DNA of 64,000 nucleotides from Kordia antarctica (GCF_009901525.1 NZ_CP019288.1:2137501-2201500), one strand, 5' to 3'. Shown: positions 10,701 through 19,969, counted from the first letter of the stretch. Program-made: numbers and translations. The notes: generated from the letters alone by a model not told the origin.

Positions 10701-12196
10701 TTAAAAATAATGGCAACATTCATAACAAGAGACTTTTAAAAAAATATCAAGAACTACAACGAAAATTTGGAGAAATTGAAATAAAAGAGCCTAAAGAGAC
10801 ACTTGTTTTTGTTAATCGTGATGTATTGGAAGATGCTAATTACAATAGTTTCAGTGATGAAAACTGGAAAGCAAGCTTCAAAAAGTATACTCATAAAAAT
10901 AAAAGCTTCAATAATTGGAAACATCCTTCTGAATTTGAACATGAAAGAAAATTTTCAGCTTATGTATCTGAGAATCCGAAAAAATACTTATCTCTTATTG
11001 AAGAAATCATATTTGATGATTCTATTTCCACTACTTATGTAATTAGTGGCTTGGAAGGCTTAAAAAATGGACAAATAGAAGTTGATAAATTATTTGATTT
11101 GTTTTTAAAAACTATTACTCAAAGAGATATTAATAATGACTATGATAAGTCATCTCTAATTAGGTTAGTTAGTTATTTTCCAAAACATAAAAAGATTTAC
11201 CTTGAAGTATTAGAGTTTTTAAAAGAAAATGCTTTACATGGAGACGAAGGAAAAATAAATACTGAAAATATTTTTAATACTGGGATTAGTTCAGTCAGAG
11301 GTGCTGCGGCGAACGCACTTATTGACTATTCTTTTTCAGAAGATACTTTTGATTTTATATGTTCAACTTTAGAACTTTTAGTTGATAATATACGTCCGTC
11401 AACAAGAGCTGCTATAATCTATGAGTTACAATATTTAATTCGTCATGACAAAGACAGAATCTTAAACCTATTCCTTAATTTATCAAAAGATTTTCATTCT
11501 GGAATTCTAAAGGTTTCCATAAACCCATTACAATATTTAATTCATCACGGTTTTTCTCAGTTAATTGTTTTTTTTGAGCAAGCATTGAAAGTTAAAGAAG
11601 CTGATAATGAAATAGGATTATTAATTACCATTGGATTTTGCAATAACTATAAAGGCTCAGAGCAATTATTGAATGATTTTATTATTCATAACAAACCAAA
11701 TAGCTGTGTAAAAACTGCTTTAGAGTTTATTGAAAAAGAATCAAAAATTAGTGGAGCATTAAAGATTGTTAATCGATTTTTAGATATAGATGATGAAGAA
11801 CTTGGAGGAATTTACAATCGAGCTTTTTATCATATGAATCCCAAAATCTTTACAGATATTGAAGAGTTTCTTGAAAATTATGTTATTTCTGAAGTAGGTA
11901 GATATAGAGAATATCCTTTCTATGATTTTCTACAAAAATCTACTAACGATTATCCTCATAAGTGTATTGCACTGGCTGGGAAATATAAAACACACTTAGC
12001 ACCTGATATTACAAAACGTCATGTGCAAAATGAACCTTTAAAAGTTATTATAAATGCCTATAATGCTATACGAGAATATGATAAAAAGAATAGATCTTTA
12101 GAAAATGCAATGGATATTTTTGATGATATTTTACAGAATGATAAATACAGAGATTCATCAGCGTTTGAAGTGTTGCGGGATATTGATTCTTATTGA
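7736..12196 (+). CDS. STAND/NACHT-type ATPase with N-terminal Mrr-like nuclease domain
   Basis: This 1486-aa protein begins with a PD-(D/E)xK nuclease domain of Mrr/Cap4 type: helix LPAREFEEMVYHYF, then GVGEKGTDSI (D57) and AIVQCKR (Q71, K73), the D..QxK variant. A P-loop ATPase follows, with Walker A GNAGMGKT (K284) and Walker B VLLIDQIDAL (D347), then a helical arm and about 900 residues of helical repeats with EFxxxx-type periodicity. The layout of nuclease, STAND ATPase and repeat sensor is that of Avs-like and bacterial NLR-type antiphage proteins. A likely role is sensing a phage protein with the C-terminal repeats, oligomerising, and degrading DNA. It is divergent from Wadjet and forms a defence cluster with it. 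I cannot tell which Avs/NLR subgroup it belongs to. Confidence 0.75.
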   Translation: MKQEVHINRPLNFNSLPAREFEEMVYHYFKDRIEKGFYKNVYDNAVLSSGVGEKGTDSILFLNGKVKAIVQCKRLQKNIGINLVLSEVLKFLLYHILEVKQNNKTSSSLIYDIEDFTYFIVASKDFTQKAKIFLADFKNKWQTQDVQKLLKKELTAKSFKSLKIENILPSIEELLNKLNIKMISAVDLDMRIRSNTDIMSRYFTEIKFSPTIVEKKNTLSDEQLISKAKFISNDITRVKAYFGKDETLNIIRPVRNSIINWVLKDLNENEMNIAVVSGNAGMGKTVVISQVYDKLIEDNIPVLSLKADRLTFTTIKELEDKLDIETSFLDFFTKFIGEHKTGVLLIDQIDALSQALSSNMKPLRFYDNLIQKFIGNPKVKIILSTRIYDLNYDPIISNYKGKKEFIIKELDKNTLLEILEKSDIKNISQFSDSFLKLLAVPLHLDVFLKIYSAELKLDEIKSLQDLYNQLWKYKILLKNGAKHTHLKSSRITKLIYEIAVKMYDTQQINIPELYFEDSYYDELNYLKSEGIIKGEDKIEFFHQSFFDYSFARNFVNNDINLTEDITSRHQGLFIRSKVKQIINYIRNVDPDKYSVNVIELLENKSIRFHLKLLVIQQIAFQDEPNILEQNIVKEIILKEKLLKDAFLSSYLGKGWLTFFIKNEIFRTEIEAGIEISKDQIIDVFKRFIFTDQNDILLEYYQSLKNSDIKDELIIDYLWRIIEVKNPLAIELIENVFKRNLDFHKEYWFHSILENAVKNFPEWVKNQVISNTKIKKGTSYKDREDYFFSKNHGSQLYETFWKTHSDIAYNLVKTIIGEIITKRSYELQGIIFYDQAFESYNGKNDSFHPHYEQLNELVDYLKETFLNNTDFVKNEVNYYLNSNYNTHIIIALSIINEFPEFLIEEAYSYFSDLKKFTVSFRFDEYLNYLLLDTFGKAYHLFTDSQRNYLNSHIIPNFYKDYEVRLIIRDNGEKVKNKFYGYTKYELLVSIKNNGNIHNKRLLKKYQELQRKFGEIEIKEPKETLVFVNRDVLEDANYNSFSDENWKASFKKYTHKNKSFNNWKHPSEFEHERKFSAYVSENPKKYLSLIEEIIFDDSISTTYVISGLEGLKNGQIEVDKLFDLFLKTITQRDINNDYDKSSLIRLVSYFPKHKKIYLEVLEFLKENALHGDEGKINTENIFNTGISSVRGAAANALIDYSFSEDTFDFICSTLELLVDNIRPSTRAAIIYELQYLIRHDKDRILNLFLNLSKDFHSGILKVSINPLQYLIHHGFSQLIVFFEQALKVKEADNEIGLLITIGFCNNYKGSEQLLNDFIIHNKPNSCVKTALEFIEKESKISGALKIVNRFLDIDDEELGGIYNRAFYHMNPKIFTDIEEFLENYVISEVGRYREYPFYDFLQKSTNDYPHKCIALAGKYKTHLAPDITKRHVQNEPLKVIINAYNAIREYDKKNRSLENAMDIFDDILQNDKYRDSSAFEVLRDIDSY

Positions 12197-12260
12197 TGTT
12201 CTCTTCAATAAGTTTTTATATGATTTATGCACTAGATAGCAAGAAAAGCTTTAAAAGCTA

Positions 12261-13172
12261 TTAAGTTTCAGAAAAACTATAATCAGATTCTGTAAAAACA
12301 ACTTTCTTATATGCATTATTCCATTGACTATTGAAATGTTGGTTTATCTGTTTGAAGAACTCTGTTTCTTTACCATTTCTTATTTTCTCAATTTTGAGCT
12401 GAAGAGAGCGAGTTGCTATCCTTTCATGCAAATATAATCCCATTACAAAATAATCTTTGAAGCCTATTAAGGACGCGGATATGAAGTCGTCATGCACTTT
12501 TACCATCAAGTTATCTTTATTTTTTATTTTTTTCCATACACTATGTATATAATTTAAATTTGCATGAATACTCATTTGGAAATATTTTTGTGAGTAATTC
12601 AATGTTCTAACTCTTTTTTCTATTGCTTCACTTGATTTTGGATCAAATAAAATTATTTTAAACTTACAATTTCTATTATCAATAGCATCGATAAAAAGAT
12701 TGGGTTCGATTGCTTCATCTAAGAAAGGAATCCAAATTTTTAAAATCTTTATTTCTGCATCTTGTGCTTCTATAATTCTGTCTCTAAGATGTTCTGGATC
12801 TAAATAAGGAAAAGCATCTGAGATACCATTACTCAAAATATTATCATAAGATTTAGGAAGAGATTTTCTGACTATATTAGCTACTTCTTCCTTGATTCCT
12901 ATTTTGTTTATTACTCTTTCAACCTCATGAGACATTTCATGAACAAATAACCTTCTCAGAGCTAATTCATAAACAAATAAAATAGGTGTAATTGTAATAC
13001 ATAAAACACCTATCTCATGAACAATTTTGGCACATGTCTTAAAATTAGAGTTAAAAGAAGAAATATTAGATATAGCTAATAAAACAATACCCACTAATAG
13101 TATAATCAATAAAGCTTTCCATAAAATAGGGTTCATTCTTAGTAAACTTCTGATACCTTTCTTAGATTCCAT
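12261..13172 (-). CDS. membrane protein with two N-terminal helices and a cytoplasmic domain, unknown function
   Basis: I do not recognise this 303-aa protein with certainty. Two membrane helices are visible (about residues 17-38 and 52-74), followed by a soluble domain ending in a strand-rich part with VKVHDDFISASLIGFKDYF and YLHERIATRSLQ. The ILKIWIPFLDE and KIILFDPKS strands around residues 140-185 give it a loose resemblance to phospholipase D-like or nucleotidyl-binding folds, but no HKD motif is present. It lies 85 bases downstream of the VWA gene on the same strand and may be the last gene of that operon. It converges on the STAND gene. Confidence 0.6.
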   Translation of the reverse strand: MESKKGIRSLLRMNPILWKALLIILLVGIVLLAISNISSFNSNFKTCAKIVHEIGVLCITITPILFVYELALRRLFVHEMSHEVERVINKIGIKEEVANIVRKSLPKSYDNILSNGISDAFPYLDPEHLRDRIIEAQDAEIKILKIWIPFLDEAIEPNLFIDAIDNRNCKFKIILFDPKSSEAIEKRVRTLNYSQKYFQMSIHANLNYIHSVWKKIKNKDNLMVKVHDDFISASLIGFKDYFVMGLYLHERIATRSLQLKIEKIRNGKETEFFKQINQHFNSQWNNAYKKVVFTESDYSFSET

Positions 13173-13257
13173 ATTATTATAAATTAAATTATCATCAAAT
13201 TACAACATTTTTAGAAAACGATTTTACGGTTTTCCTTAATGAGGTCTTGAAAAAACA

Positions 13258-15393
13258 TCACCAATTTTCAGCTAATTTTTTTAGATTTAAATAAATCTGT
13301 GATAAAAATGGAATTGCGTTTTTATCCCAGTTCGTAGAATTTTTCCTGATAATTTTGGAACATTTATTTAATGATCTTGAGATTTCTTTGCAATTTATTA
13401 CAAGGTGTTTATTCCCAATATTAAATATTTCTGGTAAATTCTTATAATATTCAACTTTTTCCTTTATAAATCCTTTAAATTCCTCTGCTAATTTTAAACT
13501 TTCTCCATTTTGAACTTTTTTAAAATAAATATTTAAATATTCTAAGTCTTTATTCACAACCCTTTTCGTATACTCAATAAATATCTTGTAATCATTTTGT
13601 AGCAGCTCTATTTGCTGAAGAACCCATTTAGAATCTTTTGCTCTTGGATTTAATTGTAAATATTTTTTAAACATCTCTATTGCATGGATAAAATAGTTAT
13701 TTGCCTCATACATCAATGCTAAATTGAATATTATATTGTAATCATTTGTATAAACAATTGACAATTCTTTGAAAACATCTTTTGCTTCTCTATAATTTTC
13801 CTTGTTAACACTTTCAATTCCTTCATTAAATCTCGTATATTGTTTTTTACTTAAATCTATTGATATTGGTGTTTTCTTTGGAGTATACTGTTTAAAAAAT
13901 CGTTGAAATGCTCTTGTTAATTCTAATTCATTTTTAGCATTTAGATATTTCCCTCCTGATCTTTCTGCTAAATATTGTAAATCACGTTCAGCTTCAGATC
14001 CTGGTTTAATATCAAAGCCAATAGTATAATATCTAACTATAATTTGTTTTTTGAAAAATGTGTTTTTTGAAAAATATGAAGCACCTTTTGCATATACATT
14101 AGATGGTCGTATTTTACTGCATGATGATACTCCATCGCTCAATACAATTAATTTAGCGACGCTATTACTTCCTTTTTGTGTTACATAATTCTGAAATCTT
14201 TGCGTGGCTGCATCAATGGCTTCTTTTAAGGGAGTACCTCCATTAGGATTAGAAATTGTATTGATAGAGTTTTGCACAAATTGTATGTTACTACTAAAAC
14301 CTAGTGATTGATTTGCTGTTGGATCACTAATACAACCTCCTGAAAAAGTTAGAAACCCCACTTCTTGAACAATTTCCTGATTATTTTGCATTGAATTTAA
14401 GCTATGAATGGCAGCTTCTTTTGCTTCTTGTATTTTTGGTTTTCCGCTTATTCCTCTTTTTGCCATACTTCCAGAGCGGTCTATTAGAAATAGAGTATAA
14501 GAAATATCTTTATCAAATTTTTCGCAAGGGTTTTCTAAACAAGGATAATCCGTATCTAGAATGTTATAATTATTACCCCATGCGATATCTCCATGGGGTT
14601 GTATATCAAAAAAACTATGCTCAGATTGGGGAAATATACTCATAAGGCTTGTTTGGCCAAAATTATAAGTGCCTCCTTTTTTGGTTATACTCGGATCAAT
14701 AATATTACAACCTCGTAAGGTATCAGACTGAACACTTATTACTTCTATAATACCCGCACTGCTTAGTATTCGTTTTTTTTCACCTTCGCATAGATATATT
14801 CTTCTTATTGTTTCGTATTCTCCCCCTTTCTTAACTTTATGGAGGAACTTAGCGTTTTGCGCGGGATTATGATAAATATTAGCTATTTGATTTTGCAATT
14901 CCCACTCCATCCCATCCTCGTCAATAAATATGCTGCCCGATTTTCTAATAAGCATACCTTTTGCAACTTTATTATATTTATTCCTATTCAGGTGAGATTC
15001 TTTATTGAGAACGAAAATTGAACCAGATATTTCTATGTCTTGATCTGTATTTACATTGAGATACATTTTGTATTCTCCACTTTCTCCTTGAAATTGATCA
15101 CGAAGATCGTTTACAACATAAGTAACGTTATTTTTTTCTAGTACAAAAACTATCTTTTTGTAAACTATCGGATATTTTTTTGGAAGTAAGATGTATGCTG
15201 GTAGAGCATAAATATTTCCGTATATATAGTTGAATCCATTTATTTTTATCTTTTTAACACTAATATCAAATCGATCTCCATGCTCTAAATTCACAGTCAT
15301 GCCATTAGTAAGAGAATCAATTAGTTCTGCATGAGGTTGACTATATGTAACAAATGATATTAGTAAACTATAAAATACGATTATCGATCTCAT
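13258..15393 (-). CDS. exported VWA-domain protein with C-terminal TPR repeats
   Basis: A cleavable signal peptide (MRSIIVFYSLLISFVTYSQ) sends this 711-aa protein to the periplasm or surface. Around residues 295-480 lies a von Willebrand factor A domain: strand YTLFLIDRSGSM carries the D-x-S-x-S metal site, later GGTPLKEAIDAA supplies the conserved threonine, and KLIVLSDG the conserved aspartate, so the MIDAS looks complete. At about 515-610 are TPR-like helices (GIESVNKENYREAKDVF; YFIHAIEMFKKYLQLNP). VWA domains bind protein partners through metal. The gene starts two bases after the M48 protease gene ends, so the two are one transcription unit and the proteins probably act together outside the cytoplasm. 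Confidence 0.8.
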   Translation of the reverse strand: MRSIIVFYSLLISFVTYSQPHAELIDSLTNGMTVNLEHGDRFDISVKKIKINGFNYIYGNIYALPAYILLPKKYPIVYKKIVFVLEKNNVTYVVNDLRDQFQGESGEYKMYLNVNTDQDIEISGSIFVLNKESHLNRNKYNKVAKGMLIRKSGSIFIDEDGMEWELQNQIANIYHNPAQNAKFLHKVKKGGEYETIRRIYLCEGEKKRILSSAGIIEVISVQSDTLRGCNIIDPSITKKGGTYNFGQTSLMSIFPQSEHSFFDIQPHGDIAWGNNYNILDTDYPCLENPCEKFDKDISYTLFLIDRSGSMAKRGISGKPKIQEAKEAAIHSLNSMQNNQEIVQEVGFLTFSGGCISDPTANQSLGFSSNIQFVQNSINTISNPNGGTPLKEAIDAATQRFQNYVTQKGSNSVAKLIVLSDGVSSCSKIRPSNVYAKGASYFSKNTFFKKQIIVRYYTIGFDIKPGSEAERDLQYLAERSGGKYLNAKNELELTRAFQRFFKQYTPKKTPISIDLSKKQYTRFNEGIESVNKENYREAKDVFKELSIVYTNDYNIIFNLALMYEANNYFIHAIEMFKKYLQLNPRAKDSKWVLQQIELLQNDYKIFIEYTKRVVNKDLEYLNIYFKKVQNGESLKLAEEFKGFIKEKVEYYKNLPEIFNIGNKHLVINCKEISRSLNKCSKIIRKNSTNWDKNAIPFLSQIYLNLKKLAENW

Positions 15394-15394
15394 C

Positions 15395-16963
15395 TTAGTT
15401 TCCTTTAAGTTTTCCTAAATACTTATCAAACTCTTCTTTCCCTATACTATATTGCTCATAATCCAAATCATTATATATTCTTGATAAAAGCTGTTGTATA
15501 CTACCTAAGCGCTTTACTGATAACGGATGTGAGGTGTAAATAGTTTCTAAAATCTGTTTTGCTAACATATTCATTCCTTCATTACTCGCATTTTTTAACA
15601 TGTCTCCATCTACATTCCCATCTAATGATTCTAGCAAATCCAAGGCGTTAGTTGTCACTTTATTAAGAAATTTTTCATCTTTAGTCTTATTAACCATAAT
15701 TTGCCAAAACTTTTTAGCCTCTCTCACATCATAACCTGCATTATACATATAAAGTAGACCAACTCTATCGGATTGTATTTCCTTTTTTTTATCGAATATG
15801 TTTATGATATTTTTAGGTGTTGTATATTCTAATACCTGCTCTGATATAGATCCCAAAATACTATTCTCGTCTATGTTAGCTTTTTTCTTGACCTTCTTTT
15901 TTAGCCAGCTGATTCCTTTTTTTACAATTTTACTTTCAGAATACTTACTCACTTTGTACCTATCTGCTCCATGCTCATAAGTCACATGACTAATTTCATG
16001 CCCTAATACTGCTGCTAATTGCGCCTCATTTTCAATAAGTTTTAAAAGTCCTGTGTTAATGAAAATCATACCGTTAGGAAAAGCTAATGCATTTGGGATA
16101 TCATTATCAATAACATAAAAGCGAAAAAGTATATTATGTTTTTCAGTATAGCTTTCTTCTTTAGCATATTGAGGAAGAATTCTATTTCCGACTAGATTTA
16201 TATATCCTTGAATTTCTATATTATCCAGTATCTTATAATTTACTTCTCCTATTTTGATATTACCTTTGTGAAGTCCATAAGAAGGATTAAATGATCCTTT
16301 GGGGATGAACGTTACACGATTCAAATTAGATGCATCAAAGCTCTTAGAAACTTCTTGCATCAATTGTTTATCGTTACTTGTATATATATTTTGACATACC
16401 GTTATTTTTGAAGCTTCAAATATTCCATCCTCTTTTTGTTCACCAGTAACACTTAAGAAGCTTCCAATTGGAATTTCTGCAAAACTTAAGAAACTTCTAC
16501 CTTTACTACAATTACATTGTTTACTTCCTTTGCACTTAATCTTAGCGTTATCAGACAAACTGACTTTTCTACCATCTATATACGCAATATCTTCTTCTAG
16601 TATTTCAAATACACCATCAAAATTATCGTCATTCTCTTCACTTTTCGGAATTTTCATCTTAGTTAAGATACGTTCTCCATTTTCTATGTAAAATGTTATA
16701 TCCACTGTACTTCCAATGAAAACATCTTCTTTTTTTATAGATTTCCTTTTTCCTTCTACCAACTTAGTTTTATCATTGACTAAAAGACTAAGTTTATCAT
16801 TATCTACATTAATTATCATAGTTTCATAAGGAGAAGAAAATTCCAAAATGATAACATCTTTCAGCGTTTCTTTTTTTTGACTATGAACCAGCGTACATAT
16901 CAATAAAAACATGATTAGTAAGCTATATTTAGTAAAAGTGTTAAAGAGTATATTATTTTTCAT
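15395..16963 (-). CDS. exported M48-family zinc metalloprotease
   Basis: The protein (522 aa) has an N-terminal signal peptide (about residues 8-28, ending VHSQ). A middle region (about 30-195) of short beta repeats includes a Cys-rich stretch (KCKGSKQCNCSKG). The protease domain follows: the zinc site GHEISH (H322, E323, H326) lies in a helix, and KKEIQSDRVGLLYMY supplies the usual downstream acidic helix, although the third ligand is written E-x-x-x-D as in M48 families. HPLSVKRLGSIQQL near the end is the typical M48 H-P-x-x-x-x-R motif. It would be a periplasmic peptidase of the BepA/LoiP kind. It is co-transcribed with the VWA protein downstream and overlaps a small ORF upstream by 11 bases. 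Confidence 0.87.
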   Translation of the reverse strand: MKNNILFNTFTKYSLLIMFLLICTLVHSQKKETLKDVIILEFSSPYETMIINVDNDKLSLLVNDKTKLVEGKRKSIKKEDVFIGSTVDITFYIENGERILTKMKIPKSEENDDNFDGVFEILEEDIAYIDGRKVSLSDNAKIKCKGSKQCNCSKGRSFLSFAEIPIGSFLSVTGEQKEDGIFEASKITVCQNIYTSNDKQLMQEVSKSFDASNLNRVTFIPKGSFNPSYGLHKGNIKIGEVNYKILDNIEIQGYINLVGNRILPQYAKEESYTEKHNILFRFYVIDNDIPNALAFPNGMIFINTGLLKLIENEAQLAAVLGHEISHVTYEHGADRYKVSKYSESKIVKKGISWLKKKVKKKANIDENSILGSISEQVLEYTTPKNIINIFDKKKEIQSDRVGLLYMYNAGYDVREAKKFWQIMVNKTKDEKFLNKVTTNALDLLESLDGNVDGDMLKNASNEGMNMLAKQILETIYTSHPLSVKRLGSIQQLLSRIYNDLDYEQYSIGKEEFDKYLGKLKGN

Positions 16964-17126
16964 GGGTTAAAATATTTAGATTTAAATTTTTGTGTTTTAA
17001 TGACAATTCAAAATTATTCTTGGTTATCGTTAAAAAAGAATTTTGTAATGTGATTGTTACCTCACTATCTTGTTCAAGTAATATTGTACATTCTTTTATT
17101 GAGTTTGATATATTTTTATTTTGCAT
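16953..17126 (-). CDS. possible 57-aa protein upstream of the M48 protease
   Basis: A short frame starts with ATG at 17126 and ends with TAA at 16953-16955, overlapping the first 11 bases of the M48 gene. The product begins MQNKNISNSIKECTILLEQ and alternates hydrophobic and polar residues in a strand-like way (DSEVTITLQNSFLTITK), which looks more like protein than random AT-rich sequence. The overlap suggests translational coupling. There is no recognisable domain and no clear ribosome site, but those are often lacking in this phylum. It may instead be leader sequence. Confidence 0.4.
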   Translation of the reverse strand: MQNKNISNSIKECTILLEQDSEVTITLQNSFLTITKNNFELSLKHKNLNLNILTHEK

Positions 17127-17193
17127 GATATTACTTTCATTTATATAATTATTTTAGCTTCTCAATTTTATAGATTATATCTATAAATAACAA

Positions 17194-17210
17194 TAGGGGA
17201 ATTCCCTGAT
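17194..17210. promoter_or_regulatory. palindromic operator candidate upstream of the kinase gene
   Basis: TAGGGGAATTCCCTGAT contains a perfect 10-bp palindrome (GGGAATTCCC, 17197-17206) 81 bases before the likely kinase start at 17287. A similar gapped version lies at 50459-50478 beside the other peptidase operon. LuxR-type regulators bind such short palindromes, so autoregulation by the adjacent response regulator is possible. No experiment or genome-wide count supports this yet. Confidence 0.4.
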
Positions 17211-17286
17211 ATTTTGTTATTCACATGATTATTAACGAATTATTGACTAATTTAGAAGAGTGGTTACTTTCTGTTACATAAACGAT

Positions 17287-19302
17287 ATGAGTAGAGGAGT
17301 CAAAATATTAATATTTTGTATTTTCTTGTCGAATTACCAACTCAATGCGCAGAATAATCAAATTAAAAACCTATTTAAAGTTGGAGATAGTCTAGTTAGA
17401 GAATCAAAGTTAGATAAAGCCAAAGAAATTTATATAGATGCATTAGTATTAGCTAAACGACAAAAGAATGAAACTGGTATTCTAAATTCATATAAAAAAT
17501 TAGGCACTCTATTTTGGTTAAAAAAAGAGTATTTAATTTCAGAAAAATACTATAAAAAGAGTCTTGAAATAGATTCGACATCCTTAATATCTGCTTATTG
17601 CTTCAATGCTATTGCATTATTAAAAAGGAAACAACATTTAACGGATAGTACTAACTATTATTTGGAGAAAGCATTGATTTTATATGAAAATCAACAAACG
17701 AAAGAGGCATATAATGTTTTTTTAAACGCAGGAATTATTTATAAAAATCAGCAAAGTTTCCAAAAAGCATTGAATGCATTACTTAAAGCATATAATGGAT
17801 ATAATGAAACGCAAAACTTTAAAAGATTAGCTACGGTTAGTAATGCGATTGCACAAATACAAAAAGATTTAGGTAATAATACAAAAGCTTTAAAATACTA
17901 CTTTGAAGCTTTATCCTATAGAGAAAAAATTAGTGACACACTAGGTATGTTAATGAGTCATAACAATATAGCTAATGCATATAAAACTCAAAAAGAATAT
18001 GATGTAGCGTTAGTTCATTATAATAAAGCACTTCAATTCAGTAAGAAGAAAAACAACAAATTAGCATCGATATTATATAATATAGGAACTGTCTATTATT
18101 TAAAAAAAGATTTAATTAATGCCAAATCATATTATATAAAAGCATTAGAGTTGAATACAAAAAATAATAATTTACAATCAATGTTTTATAACAGTAATGA
18201 GTTAGCTCTTTTATGTATAGAATCTAATGATTTACTACTTGCTAAGAAATACTTAAGTAAAGCAAATTCACTTATTGATAAAATTGAAAATAATGCTGTG
18301 ATTAACCGTAATCATGAAATAAATGCCAAATACAATCTAAAAATAGGTAACTATAAAAAAGCTTATGACTTTCAAAAAAAATATTCTGATAATTATAAGT
18401 CGACTTTCAACGCTAAACAAACGAAGATAGTACAGGAACTACAAGAAAGGTTTGATAGCGAAAAAAAGCAAAATGAAAACCTTAGATTATCTATGCTTAA
18501 TCAGCGTAATGATTCTCTTATTAATGAGCAAAATAGTAATATCAAAATTAAAAACCTTTTACTCATTATGTCATTGCTAGCACTTCTACTATTGTTTATA
18601 GCATATCTATTTTTAGTGCAGCGTCAAAAAAATTTAAAACAGAAACGAGCAGTTGAAAAATTAAAAGCTAATTATAATGGGCAAGAATTAATAAAAAAAA
18701 TTATTAGTAAGGACTTACATGATATAATCGCTACAAACTTAGATGGAATACGGTTGAAAGTTGAAACTTTAAATTATATAAACGATTCTAAAAAAAGTGA
18801 AGCAATAAATGAGATTACAAATAATATCAATGATATTAACCATCAAACACGTTTAATATCACACCGATTGTCTCCTTTACAAGATAAACTAAAAAAGTTT
18901 AATTTGTTAGAGATTATTATTAATCAGTTATCAGAATTCCAAATATACAGAGGGATTCAGATACATATAAAAGATACAATTCCAAATGTATTGAATGATA
19001 TGACACTTGATGCACAAACAAATTTTTATGGCATCTTACTAGAAATCTTAAATAATATAGAGCAGCATTCAAATGCTACATCAGTAACTATTTCTAACAA
19101 TCTTAACTCTCTTAATGTGTTTAATTTTCATATTATTGATAATGGTATTGGTTATAAAGAATCCAAAACTGATGGAATAGGAATCATTAATATACAACAG
19201 CGAGCAAAATTACTTGGAGGCTATTGTGTCATTCAACCTAGTAAAGTTGGGACTGAATTCAAATTAAGTTTTCCTTTAAACAAACATCTTTATGAAAAGT
19301 AG
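17287..19302 (+). CDS. TPR-containing membrane sensor histidine kinase (HisKA_3 type)
   Basis: I chose the ATG at 17287, nine codons inside the longest frame, because it directly precedes a signal peptide (MSRGVKILIFCIFLSN...LNAQ). About 380 residues of TPR repeats follow (for example ALNALLKAYNGYNE, ALKYYFEALSYREK, ALVHYNKALQFSKK) and would be extracytoplasmic. One membrane helix (LLLIMSLLALLLLFIAYLFLV) comes next, then a HisKA_3 dimerisation helix with the phospho-acceptor in KDLHDIIA and an HATPase domain (LLEILNNIEQHSNATSV N-box, IIDNGIGY, GIGIINIQQRAKLLGG). It should sense an envelope signal and phosphorylate the regulator encoded next, whose start overlaps this gene by 11 bases. It lies between the M48-VWA operon and the CHAT operon. 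Confidence 0.9.
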   Translation: MSRGVKILIFCIFLSNYQLNAQNNQIKNLFKVGDSLVRESKLDKAKEIYIDALVLAKRQKNETGILNSYKKLGTLFWLKKEYLISEKYYKKSLEIDSTSLISAYCFNAIALLKRKQHLTDSTNYYLEKALILYENQQTKEAYNVFLNAGIIYKNQQSFQKALNALLKAYNGYNETQNFKRLATVSNAIAQIQKDLGNNTKALKYYFEALSYREKISDTLGMLMSHNNIANAYKTQKEYDVALVHYNKALQFSKKKNNKLASILYNIGTVYYLKKDLINAKSYYIKALELNTKNNNLQSMFYNSNELALLCIESNDLLLAKKYLSKANSLIDKIENNAVINRNHEINAKYNLKIGNYKKAYDFQKKYSDNYKSTFNAKQTKIVQELQERFDSEKKQNENLRLSMLNQRNDSLINEQNSNIKIKNLLLIMSLLALLLLFIAYLFLVQRQKNLKQKRAVEKLKANYNGQELIKKIISKDLHDIIATNLDGIRLKVETLNYINDSKKSEAINEITNNINDINHQTRLISHRLSPLQDKLKKFNLLEIIINQLSEFQIYRGIQIHIKDTIPNVLNDMTLDAQTNFYGILLEILNNIEQHSNATSVTISNNLNSLNVFNFHIIDNGIGYKESKTDGIGIINIQQRAKLLGGYCVIQPSKVGTEFKLSFPLNKHLYEK

Positions 19303-19969
19303 TTTAACAATCATGATCATTGACGATTCAATTCTTTTTTCTGAAGGCTTGGAACAGCTTTTAATGTACAATTCATTAGTAAAAAATGTAATATCATGTC
19401 ATAATTACGAACAAGCAGCTAAAAACCTCGAGAATTCGATTGTAGATATTATATTATTAGACTTAAATTTTGAAACAAACGAGTACGATGGTTTTTCAAT
19501 TGCGAAATTAATAAGAGAAAGATATCCTAAAATAAAAATAATCATACTCACGCAACATGCAAAAGTAGACTACTATGAAACTCTAATTGAAGACTACAAC
19601 TTAGATGGATATGTAGACAAGCAATTATCTGCAAAAAATGTCTTTGATGCAATACAAGAAGTATTTAAAGGAAATAAATATGTAGATAAAAATATAACTA
19701 AAATGCTGCTTTTAGGAAAATGGTTAAAGCTTTCTAAAAGAGAGAATGAAGTAATAGAATTAATTAGTAAAGGAATCACTCAAAAAGAAACAGCTTTAGA
19801 GTTATATATTTCTCCTAAGACTGTAGAGTCCCACCTAAAGAATCTTTGTGAAAGGTTTAATGTGAAAAATAGTGTCGAGTTGATAAATACATATACAAAT
19901 TATAAAAAATCTAATAGAGAAAATTATGAAAAAACAACAGCTCCATTTCAGCAGAGAAAAATAGAATAA
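19292..19969 (+). CDS. LuxR/NarL-family response regulator
   Basis: The N-terminal receiver has IMIIDDS (acidic pocket), DIILLDLNF (phospho-acceptor aspartate), IIILTQHA and DGYVDKQ (conserved lysine). The C-terminal LuxR helix-turn-helix is complete: LSKRENEVIELISKGITQKE, then ISPKTVESHLKNLCERF. It is the partner of the preceding TPR kinase, with an 11-base overlap, and should bind DNA after phosphorylation. Candidate targets are the palindromes upstream of the kinase gene and of the peptidase operons. The extreme C terminus (about 20 polar residues) is longer than usual and has no clear role. Confidence 0.93.
   Translation: MKSSLTIMIIDDSILFSEGLEQLLMYNSLVKNVISCHNYEQAAKNLENSIVDIILLDLNFETNEYDGFSIAKLIRERYPKIKIIILTQHAKVDYYETLIEDYNLDGYVDKQLSAKNVFDAIQEVFKGNKYVDKNITKMLLLGKWLKLSKRENEVIELISKGITQKETALELYISPKTVESHLKNLCERFNVKNSVELINTYTNYKKSNRENYEKTTAPFQQRKIE

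Noticed and set aside
17260-17286. Longer start for the TPR kinase
   Set aside because: The first nine codons precede a good signal peptide and would spoil it; the ATG at 17287 is better.
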